43,661 nt of DNA from a virus, in IMG/VR virus record IMGVR_UViG_3300027852_000072, positions 1-43,661 of that record. One strand, 5' to 3'. Shown piece after piece: positions 31,250 through 37,615 of this stretch. Within the stretch, counting starts at the first letter, position 1. Each line of letters opens with the position of its first letter. The notes below the pieces were generated by a model, which saw nothing but the letters and a program-made list of their open reading frames with translations, had not been told where the DNA came from and made no database searches. Position numbers and translations under genes: made by a program.

Positions 31250-31513
31250 TTAAATATTTGGTGTACCGTCTGGTATTCTATTTGCCCAACAGTTGGGACA
31301 AACCCAGACTGCTTCACCTGTCGACGAGAATTCTGGTAAGTTAGTGCATCTCCATCCAGCTGAAAACATTTCTCTTGACGAACGGCAGACAGATATATGA
31401 TCATCTGTAGGTATAGCATTTTCATCCGTAAGCAATACTGGAGGACAAGAATCACAAGTTATGTGGATCTTATCAATTGAACCCTTATCATTGTACACTA
31501 TGCTACGAGCCAT
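31250..31513 (-). CDS. Small cysteine-rich protein, possible zinc ribbon
   Basis: This 87-residue protein has CDSC near residue 20, single Cys at about 43 and 56, and CPNC near 72. Two CxxC pairs suggest a zinc ribbon fold. The stop of the next gene (31513) overlaps its start. Role unknown. Confidence 0.6.
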   Translation of the reverse strand: MARSIVYNDKGSIDKIHITCDSCPPVLLTDENAIPTDDHISVCRSSREMFSAGWRCTNLPEFSSTGEAVWVCPNCWANRIPDGTPNI

Positions 31514-31710
31514 TATTTACCTGTTTCCTGCTGTCTGTTTCTAGCGAACAATTCAACTTCGCCCATTTTTTCGGCATCAGCAAAAGCTTCTTCTCGCCCT
31601 AGATTCCAGGCATGTTTTGCTAATCTGTATTCAGGCCAGTTTTTTCCGCTGGTACCACTGTGGCTTTTCCACCATGCTAAAAAACCGGGAGTTTCGTCTG
31701 TATTATCCAT
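31513..31710 (-). CDS. Small protein with phage-common WPEYRLAKHAWNLGRE motif
   Basis: This 65-residue protein carries FLAWWKSHSG and LAKHAWNLGREEAFADAE, a pattern recurrent in small early phage proteins of unknown function. Overlap with the zinc-ribbon-like gene shows coupling. Confidence 0.6.
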   Translation of the reverse strand: MDNTDETPGFLAWWKSHSGTSGKNWPEYRLAKHAWNLGREEAFADAEKMGEVELFARNRQQETGK

Positions 31711-31772
31711 GATTGGTTTACCTGCTTGAATATAAGTATTTATTTGACTGCTGATCGTATACTGTTTAGGTG

Positions 31773-32039
31773 CTATAAGACACGATTATTTTCCAATTCG
31801 GAAGGAGCAAATTCTGACGGTAAAGCGGTCTCAAGAACCACTTCTCCAAACGATGTATTGAAAGTCTGCTCATACAATCTTTCCAGTTCCCGCTTTGCAA
31901 TGACATACTTGTCATCACACATAAACCGCCATTGGTCTTTAGTAAATATATACCTTGCCCTACGATTATCGTGAGTAGGATCTTTCGGAAAGGTGGGGAA
32001 AGTGTAATTGTCTGACTTGACAATTTTAAGATTCTTCAT
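31773..32039 (-). CDS. Small protein, unknown
   Basis: This 88-residue basic protein has RARYIFTKDQWRFMCDDKYVIAKRELERLYEQTF. It overlaps the upstream gene (32036) by 4 bases. No family recognised. Confidence 0.55.
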   Translation of the reverse strand: MKNLKIVKSDNYTFPTFPKDPTHDNRRARYIFTKDQWRFMCDDKYVIAKRELERLYEQTFNTSFGEVVLETALPSEFAPSELENNRVL

Positions 32040-32362
32040 TTGTTCTTCCTTCCAGCCATTTCTGTTAAATAGGTTTCAACTATTTCATATAACTGCTCGT
32101 AGTTAATGCAAATTGTTCGTTCATGATCTGGATCTGCTTTTTCGCTTTCGCATACATCCCTCATAATCAACATGAGAAAAATACGAATATCAACAGTTTG
32201 TGAATTAGTTGGTGCTTTTTCAATCAATTCCCCAAATACTAATCCAGTAATCACCGCAATAGTTTCACTATTAATTGGCTCATCAGAAATCTTTTTGTAA
32301 TTTGCTATAACACCTTTAATTATTTCTGTTTTTTCTTTTGCAGACATAGTTAATAACGACAT
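32036..32362 (-). CDS. Small helical protein, unknown
   Basis: This 108-residue protein has AKEKTEIIKGVIANYKKISDEP, then TGLVFGELIEKAP and LMLIMRDVCESEK. AAGGAG lies about 8 bases upstream of the ATG at 32362, deciding that start over a later in-frame ATG. No family recognised. Confidence 0.6.
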   Translation of the reverse strand: MSLLTMSAKEKTEIIKGVIANYKKISDEPINSETIAVITGLVFGELIEKAPTNSQTVDIRIFLMLIMRDVCESEKADPDHERTICINYEQLYEIVETYLTEMAGRKNK

Positions 32363-32379
32363 TATTTTTTACTCCTTGG

Positions 32380-32682
32380 CTAATTGTGGGTTATTCCTTC
32401 GCATGCATCCGCAAGTTCACGAAGTACTGTACTGAGATTCTTACCGTCTTGGCTTAAATGCAAAACTGTATTGTGGGCAGATGCCGGGGGAAACTTATCA
32501 TCTGTACTCCCGCGGTAAATACCGAGATGTCCTAGTTTACTTCTAACAACACCTATCATTTCACGATTCGGGTACCCATCGCTAGATGTTCCATTAGTTA
32601 ATACAGCAGCAAGCACTTCCATTTCTTCCATTTGTACTTGATTAATCATATATCCGGCTAATCCCATTATTTTATAGCTCAT
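32380..32682 (-). CDS. Member 2 of a two-member paralogous family
   Basis: This 100-residue protein from ATG 32682, which overlaps the stop of the upstream gene (ATGA), resembles the 104-residue product of 32970-33284. Both share EEMEVLA, then a GY-x-N-x-E-x-[LI]-GVVR segment, LG[IL]-[YF]-x-G-x-T, and KNLSTxLRELAD-x-CE near the end. Function unknown; the pair probably arose by duplication. Confidence 0.65.
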   Translation of the reverse strand: MSYKIMGLAGYMINQVQMEEMEVLAAVLTNGTSSDGYPNREMIGVVRSKLGHLGIYRGSTDDKFPPASAHNTVLHLSQDGKNLSTVLRELADACEGITHN

Positions 32683-32966
32683 AATATCCACCATCGAATT
32701 CCATCATGGTACCCGTGAGCTACTAACCACTCACCAGATTCTTTTCCGTATTTCTTTTTAAATATCCCAGTTCTGGAATACTCGCAGCGGAGTTTGTGGA
32801 GAGATATGAGAGCAACTTCAGGATCAGGGGTTTTTCCTGTCATCTTAGTCATCTGTTCACAAAACCTTTCAACATTTAAGTCTTGTATAACTTTAAGACC
32901 CCGGGTATTTTTAATCCGGACCTTAGTGAGTTCATCTTTTGGAGGTGAGGGTGGATTAGTGTACAT
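32679..32966 (-). CDS. Small protein between the paralogues, unknown
   Basis: This 95-residue protein has VKIRNTRGLKVIQDLN-like order (KVRIKNTRGLKVIQDLNVERFCEQM), a helix with PDPEVALISLHKLRCEYS, and a C-terminal KKKYGKESGEWLVAHGYHDGIRWW. It overlaps the next gene as ATGA. No family recognised. Confidence 0.6.
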   Translation of the reverse strand: MYTNPPSPPKDELTKVRIKNTRGLKVIQDLNVERFCEQMTKMTGKTPDPEVALISLHKLRCEYSRTGIFKKKYGKESGEWLVAHGYHDGIRWWIL

Positions 32967-32969
32967 ATT

Positions 32970-33284
32970 TTATTCCAGGGCTTCGCATTCATCCGCAAGT
33001 TCACGGAGTATAGTGCTGAGGTTTTTGTTTGATTTGCCGAGAGTGATGACACCGCCAACAAACATTGGAAACATATCATCTTCACTTTCAGTGTCACCAA
33101 CGAATAGTCCGAGATTTCCTGAATCTGTTCTGACGACGCCGAGGGTTTCATCGTTTGAATATCCGTGATTTACTATTCCGCCGGTATGGACAGAAGCGAG
33201 AACTTCCATTTCTTCAGTATATTCGTCGGCGAGAACATCGAAAGAGTTAAGTTTGGTGTTAGTTAAACCGGTGATTTTGCCCAT
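32970..33284 (-). CDS. Member 1 of a two-member paralogous family
   Basis: This 104-residue protein starts GKITGLTNTKLNSF and is homologous to the product of 32380-32682 as listed there. It has its own early promoter at 33323-33351 and heads a three-gene unit. Function unknown. Confidence 0.65.
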   Translation of the reverse strand: MGKITGLTNTKLNSFDVLADEYTEEMEVLASVHTGGIVNHGYSNDETLGVVRTDSGNLGLFVGDTESEDDMFPMFVGGVITLGKSNKNLSTILRELADECEALE

Positions 33285-33322
33285 GATGATAATATCCAGT
33301 GTGTTTGTTTGTGTGTAGGACC

Positions 33323-33351
33323 ATTATAATGTAGTAGGATACTGTTGTAAA
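33323..33351 (-). promoter_or_regulatory. Early sigma-70 promoter (TTTACA-17-TATAAT)
   Basis: Drives the 33284 gene. Hexamers and the leader GGTCCTACACACAAAC match the family near 20 kb although the spacer differs, so the leader is conserved independently of the spacer. Confidence 0.8.
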
Positions 33352-33354
33352 CAT

Positions 33355-33579
33355 TTAATTGTTATTAAGTGTAATTGCATTTAAAAGTTTGCAGTAATCA
33401 CAATTGGCTTCTGAGAAATGCGAGCGGTTTCTTTCTTGTTGATGCTTGAGACACAAATTGAGGTGATATCTCTGTTCGTTGAATTCTATTTCTTCTCTCG
33501 CTTGCTGTTCCTTTTTTAACAGAGATTCAATATCGGTTTTGTGAGTGAAGACAAACTTGAGTCTTTTTAATATGCCCAT
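33355..33579 (-). CDS. Small coiled-coil protein, unknown
   Basis: This 74-residue protein has FTHKTDIESLLKKEQQAREEIEFNEQRYHLN and two Cys near the C-terminus. It ends just before the promoter at 33323-33351. No family recognised. Confidence 0.55.
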   Translation of the reverse strand: MGILKRLKFVFTHKTDIESLLKKEQQAREEIEFNEQRYHLNLCLKHQQERNRSHFSEANCDYCKLLNAITLNNN

Positions 33580-33581
33580 GA

Positions 33582-33743
33582 TTATGCTCTTTTGACATTG
33601 GCAAGTTTAGGTGCACGAGTATCACCAAGGTAAACCAATTCAAAAGGACCTGGTGCTCCTCTTGTGTTTGCCTTGATACGAATTGCCCAGTTGTGTGGGT
33701 CAGGTTTTGCTTCTCTTGCGAATTTGGCTTCGTACTGGTACAT
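33582..33743 (-). CDS. Small protein of 53 residues
   Basis: The minus frame from ATG 33743 to TAA at 33582 reads MYQYEAKFAREAKPDPHNWA, then IRIKANTRGAPGPFELVYLG and ends KLANVKRA. It abuts the next start with 2 bases between. Its composition looks protein-like and it fills an otherwise empty 210-bp gap. No family recognised. Confidence 0.6.
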   Translation of the reverse strand: MYQYEAKFAREAKPDPHNWAIRIKANTRGAPGPFELVYLGDTRAPKLANVKRA

Positions 33744-33790
33744 GATGGTGGTATCCGTTTTGTTTGTGTATATGTAGAGAGAGAGAGTGA

Positions 33791-33994
33791 TTACCGTTTA
33801 TCTGTCTCATACTTTTTTGCATGAGTTTTACAGAAAGCTTTATCTGGGCCATAACCTCTTTTTCTTGAACACTGCTTGTCTTTATATGAACCGGCAACAT
33901 ATATGCTTTTAGCACATTTTTTATAATTTGGTTTATGTCCTTTTGGCTCCCCGCTCCATTTGCCGTAGGCTTTTTCGTATATAGTGCTTCGCAT
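33791..33994 (-). CDS. Small Cys/Lys-rich protein
   Basis: This 67-residue protein from ATG 33994 has YGKWSGEPKGHKPNYKKC, then KDKQCSRKRGYGPDKAFCKTHAKKY. Cys and His spacing (C-x-C-x-C-x-x-H) suggests a small zinc-binding fold. Promoter at 34029-34057 lies just upstream. Confidence 0.6.
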   Translation of the reverse strand: MRSTIYEKAYGKWSGEPKGHKPNYKKCAKSIYVAGSYKDKQCSRKRGYGPDKAFCKTHAKKYETDKR

Positions 33995-34028
33995 GATGGT
34001 AGTACCTGTTTTGTTTATATGTAGGACC

Positions 34029-34057
34029 ATTGTATTACAGTAGATTAGAGATGTAAA
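34029..34057 (-). promoter_or_regulatory. Early sigma-70 promoter (TTTACA-17-TACAAT)
   Basis: Drives the 33994 gene. The sequence after the -10 (GGTCCTACATATAAAC) matches the rest of the family. Confidence 0.75.
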
Positions 34058-34077
34058 CAACTATTATCCATTAAAGT

Positions 34078-34209
34078 TTATGTCTTGTTCCAATCTTGCG
34101 AACTCCAGAATTCCATGAAAACATCACTCTTTGTGTTGATGACTCCCATCCAATTAACAATCCACTGACTTCGCAATATATAAACTTTATAATCATCTTT
34201 ACTTCCCAT
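34078..34209 (-). CDS. Small protein of 43 residues
   Basis: The minus frame from ATG 34209 to TAA at 34078 reads MGSKDDYKVYILRSQWIVNW, then MGVINTKSDVFMEFWSS and QDWNKT. The Trp-rich, well-distributed sequence and the promoter-like TACAAT at 34235-34240 before it support a real gene. No family recognised. Confidence 0.5.
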   Translation of the reverse strand: MGSKDDYKVYILRSQWIVNWMGVINTKSDVFMEFWSSQDWNKT

Positions 34210-34234
34210 GGTCTGATGTGTATGTAGTGATAGC

Positions 34235-34253
34235 ATTGTATCACGGCTAATAA
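34235..34253 (-). promoter_or_regulatory. Extended -10 promoter, like that at 19038-19081
   Basis: TATTAGCCGTGATACAATG on the minus strand matches TATTAACCGTGATATAATG before the Lys-rich gene at all but two positions. TGA-TACAAT is an extended -10. The inverted repeat seen there is not present here. Confidence 0.5.
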
Positions 34254-34615
34254 CCATTGTATTCAGTTAATGGTGGTGGATTCCTTTCGTCGTAGTATTC
34301 AGTTGGTGATGGTGGTTCTTCTGGTGGTTCAGGTTCTATTAGTGTTAGTGGTAAGTACCCGCCTGGATTATAATGCTTTGCTGCGATATGACATTCTGCT
34401 TCTTTAATTGATTCCGCACCTATGGAGACATCACACTGGGTACCTGAGTTGCAATTGCACGAGAAGCATTCTGTTCTTATATTGTAATAATAGAAAGTGG
34501 TGAATTCCGCACCTGTACATCTCCCGCCAACGCGATGTGGAAAATCGTAAGCGGGACATGTGCAAATGGGACGATCATCTTGGCGACTAATGCTTCGTTT
34601 GATGTTTACATTCAT
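34247..34615 (-). CDS. Cysteine-rich protein, unknown
   Basis: This 122-residue protein has CTCPAYDFPHRVGGRCTG, then ECFSCNCNSGTQCDVSIGAESIKEAECHIAAKHYN, which resembles a zinc-ribbon with the class of small proteins having an alpha-helical EAI tail, and a Pro-rich C-terminus. Its start overlaps the upstream gene's end. Function unknown. Confidence 0.6.
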   Translation of the reverse strand: MNVNIKRSISRQDDRPICTCPAYDFPHRVGGRCTGAEFTTFYYYNIRTECFSCNCNSGTQCDVSIGAESIKEAECHIAAKHYNPGGYLPLTLIEPEPPEEPPSPTEYYDERNPPPLTEYNGY

Positions 34616-34904
34616 TGTTCAGCTCATACTCATGAGCATCTGCAAACATCGAGGATGGAATATAATGAGCTTCAATACCGTGAGGTGTATAAGAGAGTTC
34701 ATAGACAATATACTCTTTGCCATCACGAGTCATATGCTTTTCAAAGCCCAGTGATATGGCGAAATCAATGAAAAGCTTCTGTGGTAAATCTGGACTATTA
34801 CAGTGCTCGCATACTTGACCCGCTGGTTTTTCTGGCGATGGGGCTTTGAGGCATACTGGGCAAACGATATTCGGGTCAATGATAATAGATGAATTGTCAA
34901 ACAT
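34587..34904 (-). CDS. Zinc-ribbon protein, unknown
   Basis: This 105-residue protein from ATG 34904, with AGGAAA just upstream, has CPVC near residue 15 and CEHC near residue 33, a zinc ribbon. The rest has KLFIDFAISLGFEKHM and a beta pattern ending HEYELNNECKH. No family recognised. Confidence 0.6.
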   Translation of the reverse strand: MFDNSSIIIDPNIVCPVCLKAPSPEKPAGQVCEHCNSPDLPQKLFIDFAISLGFEKHMTRDGKEYIVYELSYTPHGIEAHYIPSSMFADAHEYELNNECKHQTKH

Positions 34905-34949
34905 GATTATTTTCCTGTAGGTTGATGGTGTGTGTTGATTAAAAGGCAA

Positions 34950-35366
34950 TTACAATCTTTTTATAGGATTGGCAAAACTAATGCTGAGTTGAGGTGAAGT
35001 AAAACAGTCAATATTTTCGTTGTAATCAAAATCGCCATATTGACTATAGTATTTATTTAGCTTTTTGTTGCATTTGTCTATATGGTCAGATATTCCTAAC
35101 TGAATACCTTCGTCGTAAGCGGATTGAGGTTGATGACGGTGATGATGATGAGATGTTAAAAGAGTGATACCTGCCTGGACCGATTTTGCTTTTCCCATGA
35201 GAGTGATAGCATGTTTATATCCGTCATTTTTACGAATAGCATTTTCAGAAGTTCTCAGACTGATGAAGACTATCGCATTGTGTATTAACCACAGGATACC
35301 AATTGCAGCGAGAGCGAATGCTGCGAACAGTAGGGTTTGGATAATATTTTCTGAATAAAAGTACAT
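34950..35366 (-). CDS. Member 1 of a three-member family, single TM
   Basis: This 138-residue protein has an N-terminal membrane helix (about residues 10-32, LLFAAFALAAIGILWLIHNAIVF). Its soluble part has NDGYKHAITLMGKAKSVQAGITLL, a His-rich run, then a helix and DFDYNENIDCFTS. Two paralogues follow at 35373 and 35866 with the same order. Likely a phage early membrane protein of unknown role. Confidence 0.65.
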   Translation of the reverse strand: MYFYSENIIQTLLFAAFALAAIGILWLIHNAIVFISLRTSENAIRKNDGYKHAITLMGKAKSVQAGITLLTSHHHHRHQPQSAYDEGIQLGISDHIDKCNKKLNKYYSQYGDFDYNENIDCFTSPQLSISFANPIKRL

Positions 35367-35372
35367 GATAAG

Positions 35373-35735
35373 TTACTCCTGAAATACTGTGAAGCCTGGT
35401 ACGAAATTAGTTGAATAGAATAAATCTTTGTCGTAATCATACTCCCACTGTTTGTTGGTACTGTTTTGAAGACATTTGATATGGTGTTGAATGTGATGAG
35501 TGATAGCGGTTTCAGCACCTTCCGAAAAGTCTTTGCTTGGTTTAGGGATGTTGCGGATGGTGTTGACACCTAGACGAGTAGATGAAGAGCTTGCTAAAGT
35601 CTCTTTGGCGAATTGGTACCCTTTTACCCGTCGCTCAGAAATAGCATCCACACTATAATATCTAGTGAACCATATAATTAGTGCGATAAGGATGCAGGCG
35701 ATGGCGAGGAAGATGTAAGGTGTTGTTGGTGACAT
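35373..35735 (-). CDS. Member 2 of a three-member family, single TM
   Basis: This 120-residue protein has a membrane helix at residues about 6-24 (YIFLAIACILIALIIWF) and soluble part KGYQFAKETLASSSSTRLGVNTI, then EGAETAITHHIQHHIKCL and WEYDYDKDLFYSTNF. It matches the two neighbours in order and spacing. Function unknown. Confidence 0.65.
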   Translation of the reverse strand: MSPTTPYIFLAIACILIALIIWFTRYYSVDAISERRVKGYQFAKETLASSSSTRLGVNTIRNIPKPSKDFSEGAETAITHHIQHHIKCLQNSTNKQWEYDYDKDLFYSTNFVPGFTVFQE

Positions 35736-35865
35736 GCTATGTAGTCCTTTTATATATGAGATTAGAAGTATGTGTTTCTAATGTTTACAGTAGTGATATT
35801 AAATCTATTTTAGTGAATAGTACAACTGAGAATAGAAGTGTATATTAGAAATATCTAATATTATG
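35736..35865 (-). promoter_or_regulatory. Gap between paralogues with duplicated promoter-like sequence
   Basis: No gene seen. It shares TATGAGATTAGA (35755-35766) and a TTTTAGTGAATAGTACA stretch with the region before the third paralogue (36158-36169, and TTTTAATGAATAGTACA). The upstream region was duplicated with the gene, so these are probably the promoters of the 35735 and 36135 genes. Confidence 0.5.
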
Positions 35866-36135
35866 TTATAGAGCGAAAACCTCAGTTGTGGTAGTAGAAA
35901 CATATAATCCAGTTTCATATTCATAAGACCAACTATTGATAGTTTCATCAGATGATAAATAGTCAAGTTGGATTTGAATGTGGTCAAGGATAGATTTGTT
36001 AAGACCAATAGTGAAGTGTTTGTTGATATAGGGCATGGATTTGAGAATGTTAATTCCATGTTCAGTTGATCGGGCAGAGTCAAGAGTGTTAAGACCAAAT
36101 TTATAACCGTTTAAAATTTGAATGAGATGTAACAT
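35866..36135 (-). CDS. Member 3 of a three-member family, soluble
   Basis: This 89-residue protein lacks the membrane helix of its two neighbours but has the same soluble part: NGYKFGLNTLDSARSTEHGINILKSM, then GLNKSILDHIQIQLDYL and SWSYEYETGLYVSTT. It is the first gene on the minus side of the AT-rich divergent region. Function unknown. Confidence 0.6.
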   Translation of the reverse strand: MLHLIQILNGYKFGLNTLDSARSTEHGINILKSMPYINKHFTIGLNKSILDHIQIQLDYLSSDETINSWSYEYETGLYVSTTTTEVFAL

Positions 36136-36664
36136 AAGAAGGTGTCCAGTATGTATGTATGAGATTAGATACTAAAGCACTTTTAATGAATAGTACACAC
36201 TTAAATTAATATAATACGGTTATTTAAGCCTAAGTTATTGAAATCCTTAGTGAAAGAAGCCAGATATTTGTGCCTGAGTTAATTAACTGTAGGCCTAGTT
36301 ACTATGTAAGCCATTGATATTATTAACTTTATAAGACACTATACTTCTAATACTATATACTTCTATAAAATAAATAAAAAATAAAGATATAGTATATTAA
36401 CTATATATAATATACTAATATTAGAAATATATAATATGAGAAATAAGAATATATATAATAGTCCGTCGGCAGTTGAGTTAATAGAGTTTCAGCATTTCAT
36501 TGTTCTTATAAATCAACAAGTTAGCATTAACTAAACTCACTGTTAATTGCTCAACTATTTCTGCCATAATTAAATTTGGACTGTTTTAATGCTCTTTAGT
36601 GTCCTTCTTTAATCCTATGCACTATAATCTAACCTCATACTTAAACATACATCGAGGATTAATA
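36136..36664. promoter_or_regulatory. AT-rich divergent intergenic region
   Basis: This is about 530 bp with no coding frame, extremely AT-rich at about 36340-36470. It separates the leftward early genes from the rightward genes. It contains the leftward promoter for 36135, a TTAAGCCTAAGTT motif at 36222-36234, a 9-bp inverted repeat (36391-36399 with 36408-36416), and a rightward TATAAT at 36623-36628 with no good -35. It could also hold a second origin or a binding region. Confidence 0.6.
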
Positions 36665-36841
36665 ATGACCAATGAAGAAGATTTAGAAGCTTTAAGGACT
36701 CGTTTAAAACACGATGAACAGGTATGTGAAGTGATTGATGAGTTAATTAAACTTAGGCATTGGCGGGATGTTGTATTTGACCTTCATCCAGATGTGGACA
36801 TTGATATTAACTATGATATAAATAATGGAGACCAAGAATGA
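36665..36841 (+). CDS. Small acidic protein, unknown
   Basis: This 58-residue protein is read from ATG 36665, chosen because GAGG lies 8-11 bases upstream. It has a helix with EDLEALRTRLKHDEQVCEVIDELIKL and an acidic end (DVDIDINYDINNGDQE). It overlaps the next gene as ATGA. No family recognised. Confidence 0.55.
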   Translation: MTNEEDLEALRTRLKHDEQVCEVIDELIKLRHWRDVVFDLHPDVDIDINYDINNGDQE

Positions 36842-37107
36842 TTAAAACAAATCGCAGGATTAGAGGTACCAGTCGTGGCAGAAGGTATAAAGCATTGGAA
36901 CGAAAAGAAAAGAATACCGCTGCCAATACTGTTCGCAAGTATGTTCTTCGCGAGTTGTGCAGAAATATAACCACAGAGCGAAGTCTGTTGATAATGTACA
37001 GAAGAGCCAAAGCCGGAAAGTTGGATTATGCTGTCGACGAGTTTCTGGAAGAGTTGGGAGATGTTGCCAAGAAGAAGATCCGTGAAAGAGGTTATTGGAA
37101 ATTGTGA
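36838..37107 (+). CDS. Small basic protein, unknown
   Basis: This 89-residue basic protein begins KTNRRIRGTSRGRRYKALERKEKN and ends with FLEELGDVAKKKIRERGYW. The N-terminal Arg/Lys cluster may bind DNA or RNA. It lies next to the dyad repeats and the terminase promoter, so it is a candidate late regulator. Overlapping start with the previous gene. Confidence 0.55.
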   Translation: MIKTNRRIRGTSRGRRYKALERKEKNTAANTVRKYVLRELCRNITTERSLLIMYRRAKAGKLDYAVDEFLEELGDVAKKKIRERGYWKL

Positions 37108-37113
37108 TTATCA

Positions 37114-37164
37114 AAACCTAAGGTGCTTAGAAACCTAAGGTGCTTAGAAACCTAAGGTGCTTAG
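37114..37164. repeat. Three exact copies of a 17-bp dyad repeat
   Basis: The unit AAACCTAAGGTGCTTAG is repeated at 37114, 37131 and 37148 without gaps. It contains CTAAG-GTG-CTTAG, a perfect 5-bp inverted repeat. The array ends 20 bp before the -35 of the terminase promoter. It could be a regulator operator, or the small terminase (pac/cos) binding site, since both lie at this place in other phages. Confidence 0.85.
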
Positions 37165-37183
37165 AAACCATTGGTTTATATAT

Positions 37184-37212
37184 TTTACAATTTGGTACAT
37201 ACAGACTATAGT
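37184..37212 (+). promoter_or_regulatory. Late promoter TTTACA-17-TATAGT
   Basis: TTTACA at 37184-37189, a 17-bp spacer, TATAGT at 37207-37212. It lies just before the terminase genes. The expected start of RNA is about 37218-37220, at the ATG of the small terminase, so the mRNA may have no leader. Confidence 0.75.
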
Positions 37213-37219
37213 GTCTGCT

Positions 37220-37615
37220 ATGGATACCAATTCGGCCGAAGAAAAAATCACCGCTCTATGTGAAGAACTGAAAATCCCAAGTCCTATCGAGTTTTTGACG
37301 AAGATCATGGGAGGCACAGATCCACGTAGAGTTTCTCTCGTATACAGCAAAATCATAGAGTTAGAAAGCAAATATGGATTAGAACCTCCCGACGAATGGG
37401 ATTGGATAGATCTCATTGAGCTAATAAAAATGGAGTATCGCGGCTCAATCGTAGATATGGGCAAAAGTCAGGATGCAGCAAAACAACTATTAGAATATAC
37501 TCATCCTAAAAGAAAAGCCATCGAAATGGTTAGCATTGATAAAACTCCCAAAGATAAAAAATTGACTAGGATGGATATAAAACGGCTTAATAGGGAATTT
37601 GACCTTGAGTATTAG
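37220..37615 (+). CDS. Terminase small subunit
   Basis: This 131-residue helical protein lies directly before the large terminase. It has EEKITALCEELKIPSPIEFLTKIMGG, then EPPDEWDWIDLIELIKME, DAAKQLLEYTHPKRKAIE and a basic C-terminus. A GTG at 37157 would put the start inside the repeats; ATG at 37220 has no Shine-Dalgarno sequence but lies at the predicted RNA start. It should bind the packaging site and recruit the large subunit. Confidence 0.8.
   Translation: MDTNSAEEKITALCEELKIPSPIEFLTKIMGGTDPRRVSLVYSKIIELESKYGLEPPDEWDWIDLIELIKMEYRGSIVDMGKSQDAAKQLLEYTHPKRKAIEMVSIDKTPKDKKLTRMDIKRLNREFDLEY

Noticed and set aside
31250-31455. Alternative minus frame overlapping the zinc-ribbon-like gene
   Set aside because: The frame at 31240-31455 has no Cys pattern or ribosome site and is a shadow.
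36599-36664. Upstream start of the small acidic gene
   Set aside because: The first 22 codons cross a TATAAT element, and the ATG at 36665 has a proper GAGG site.
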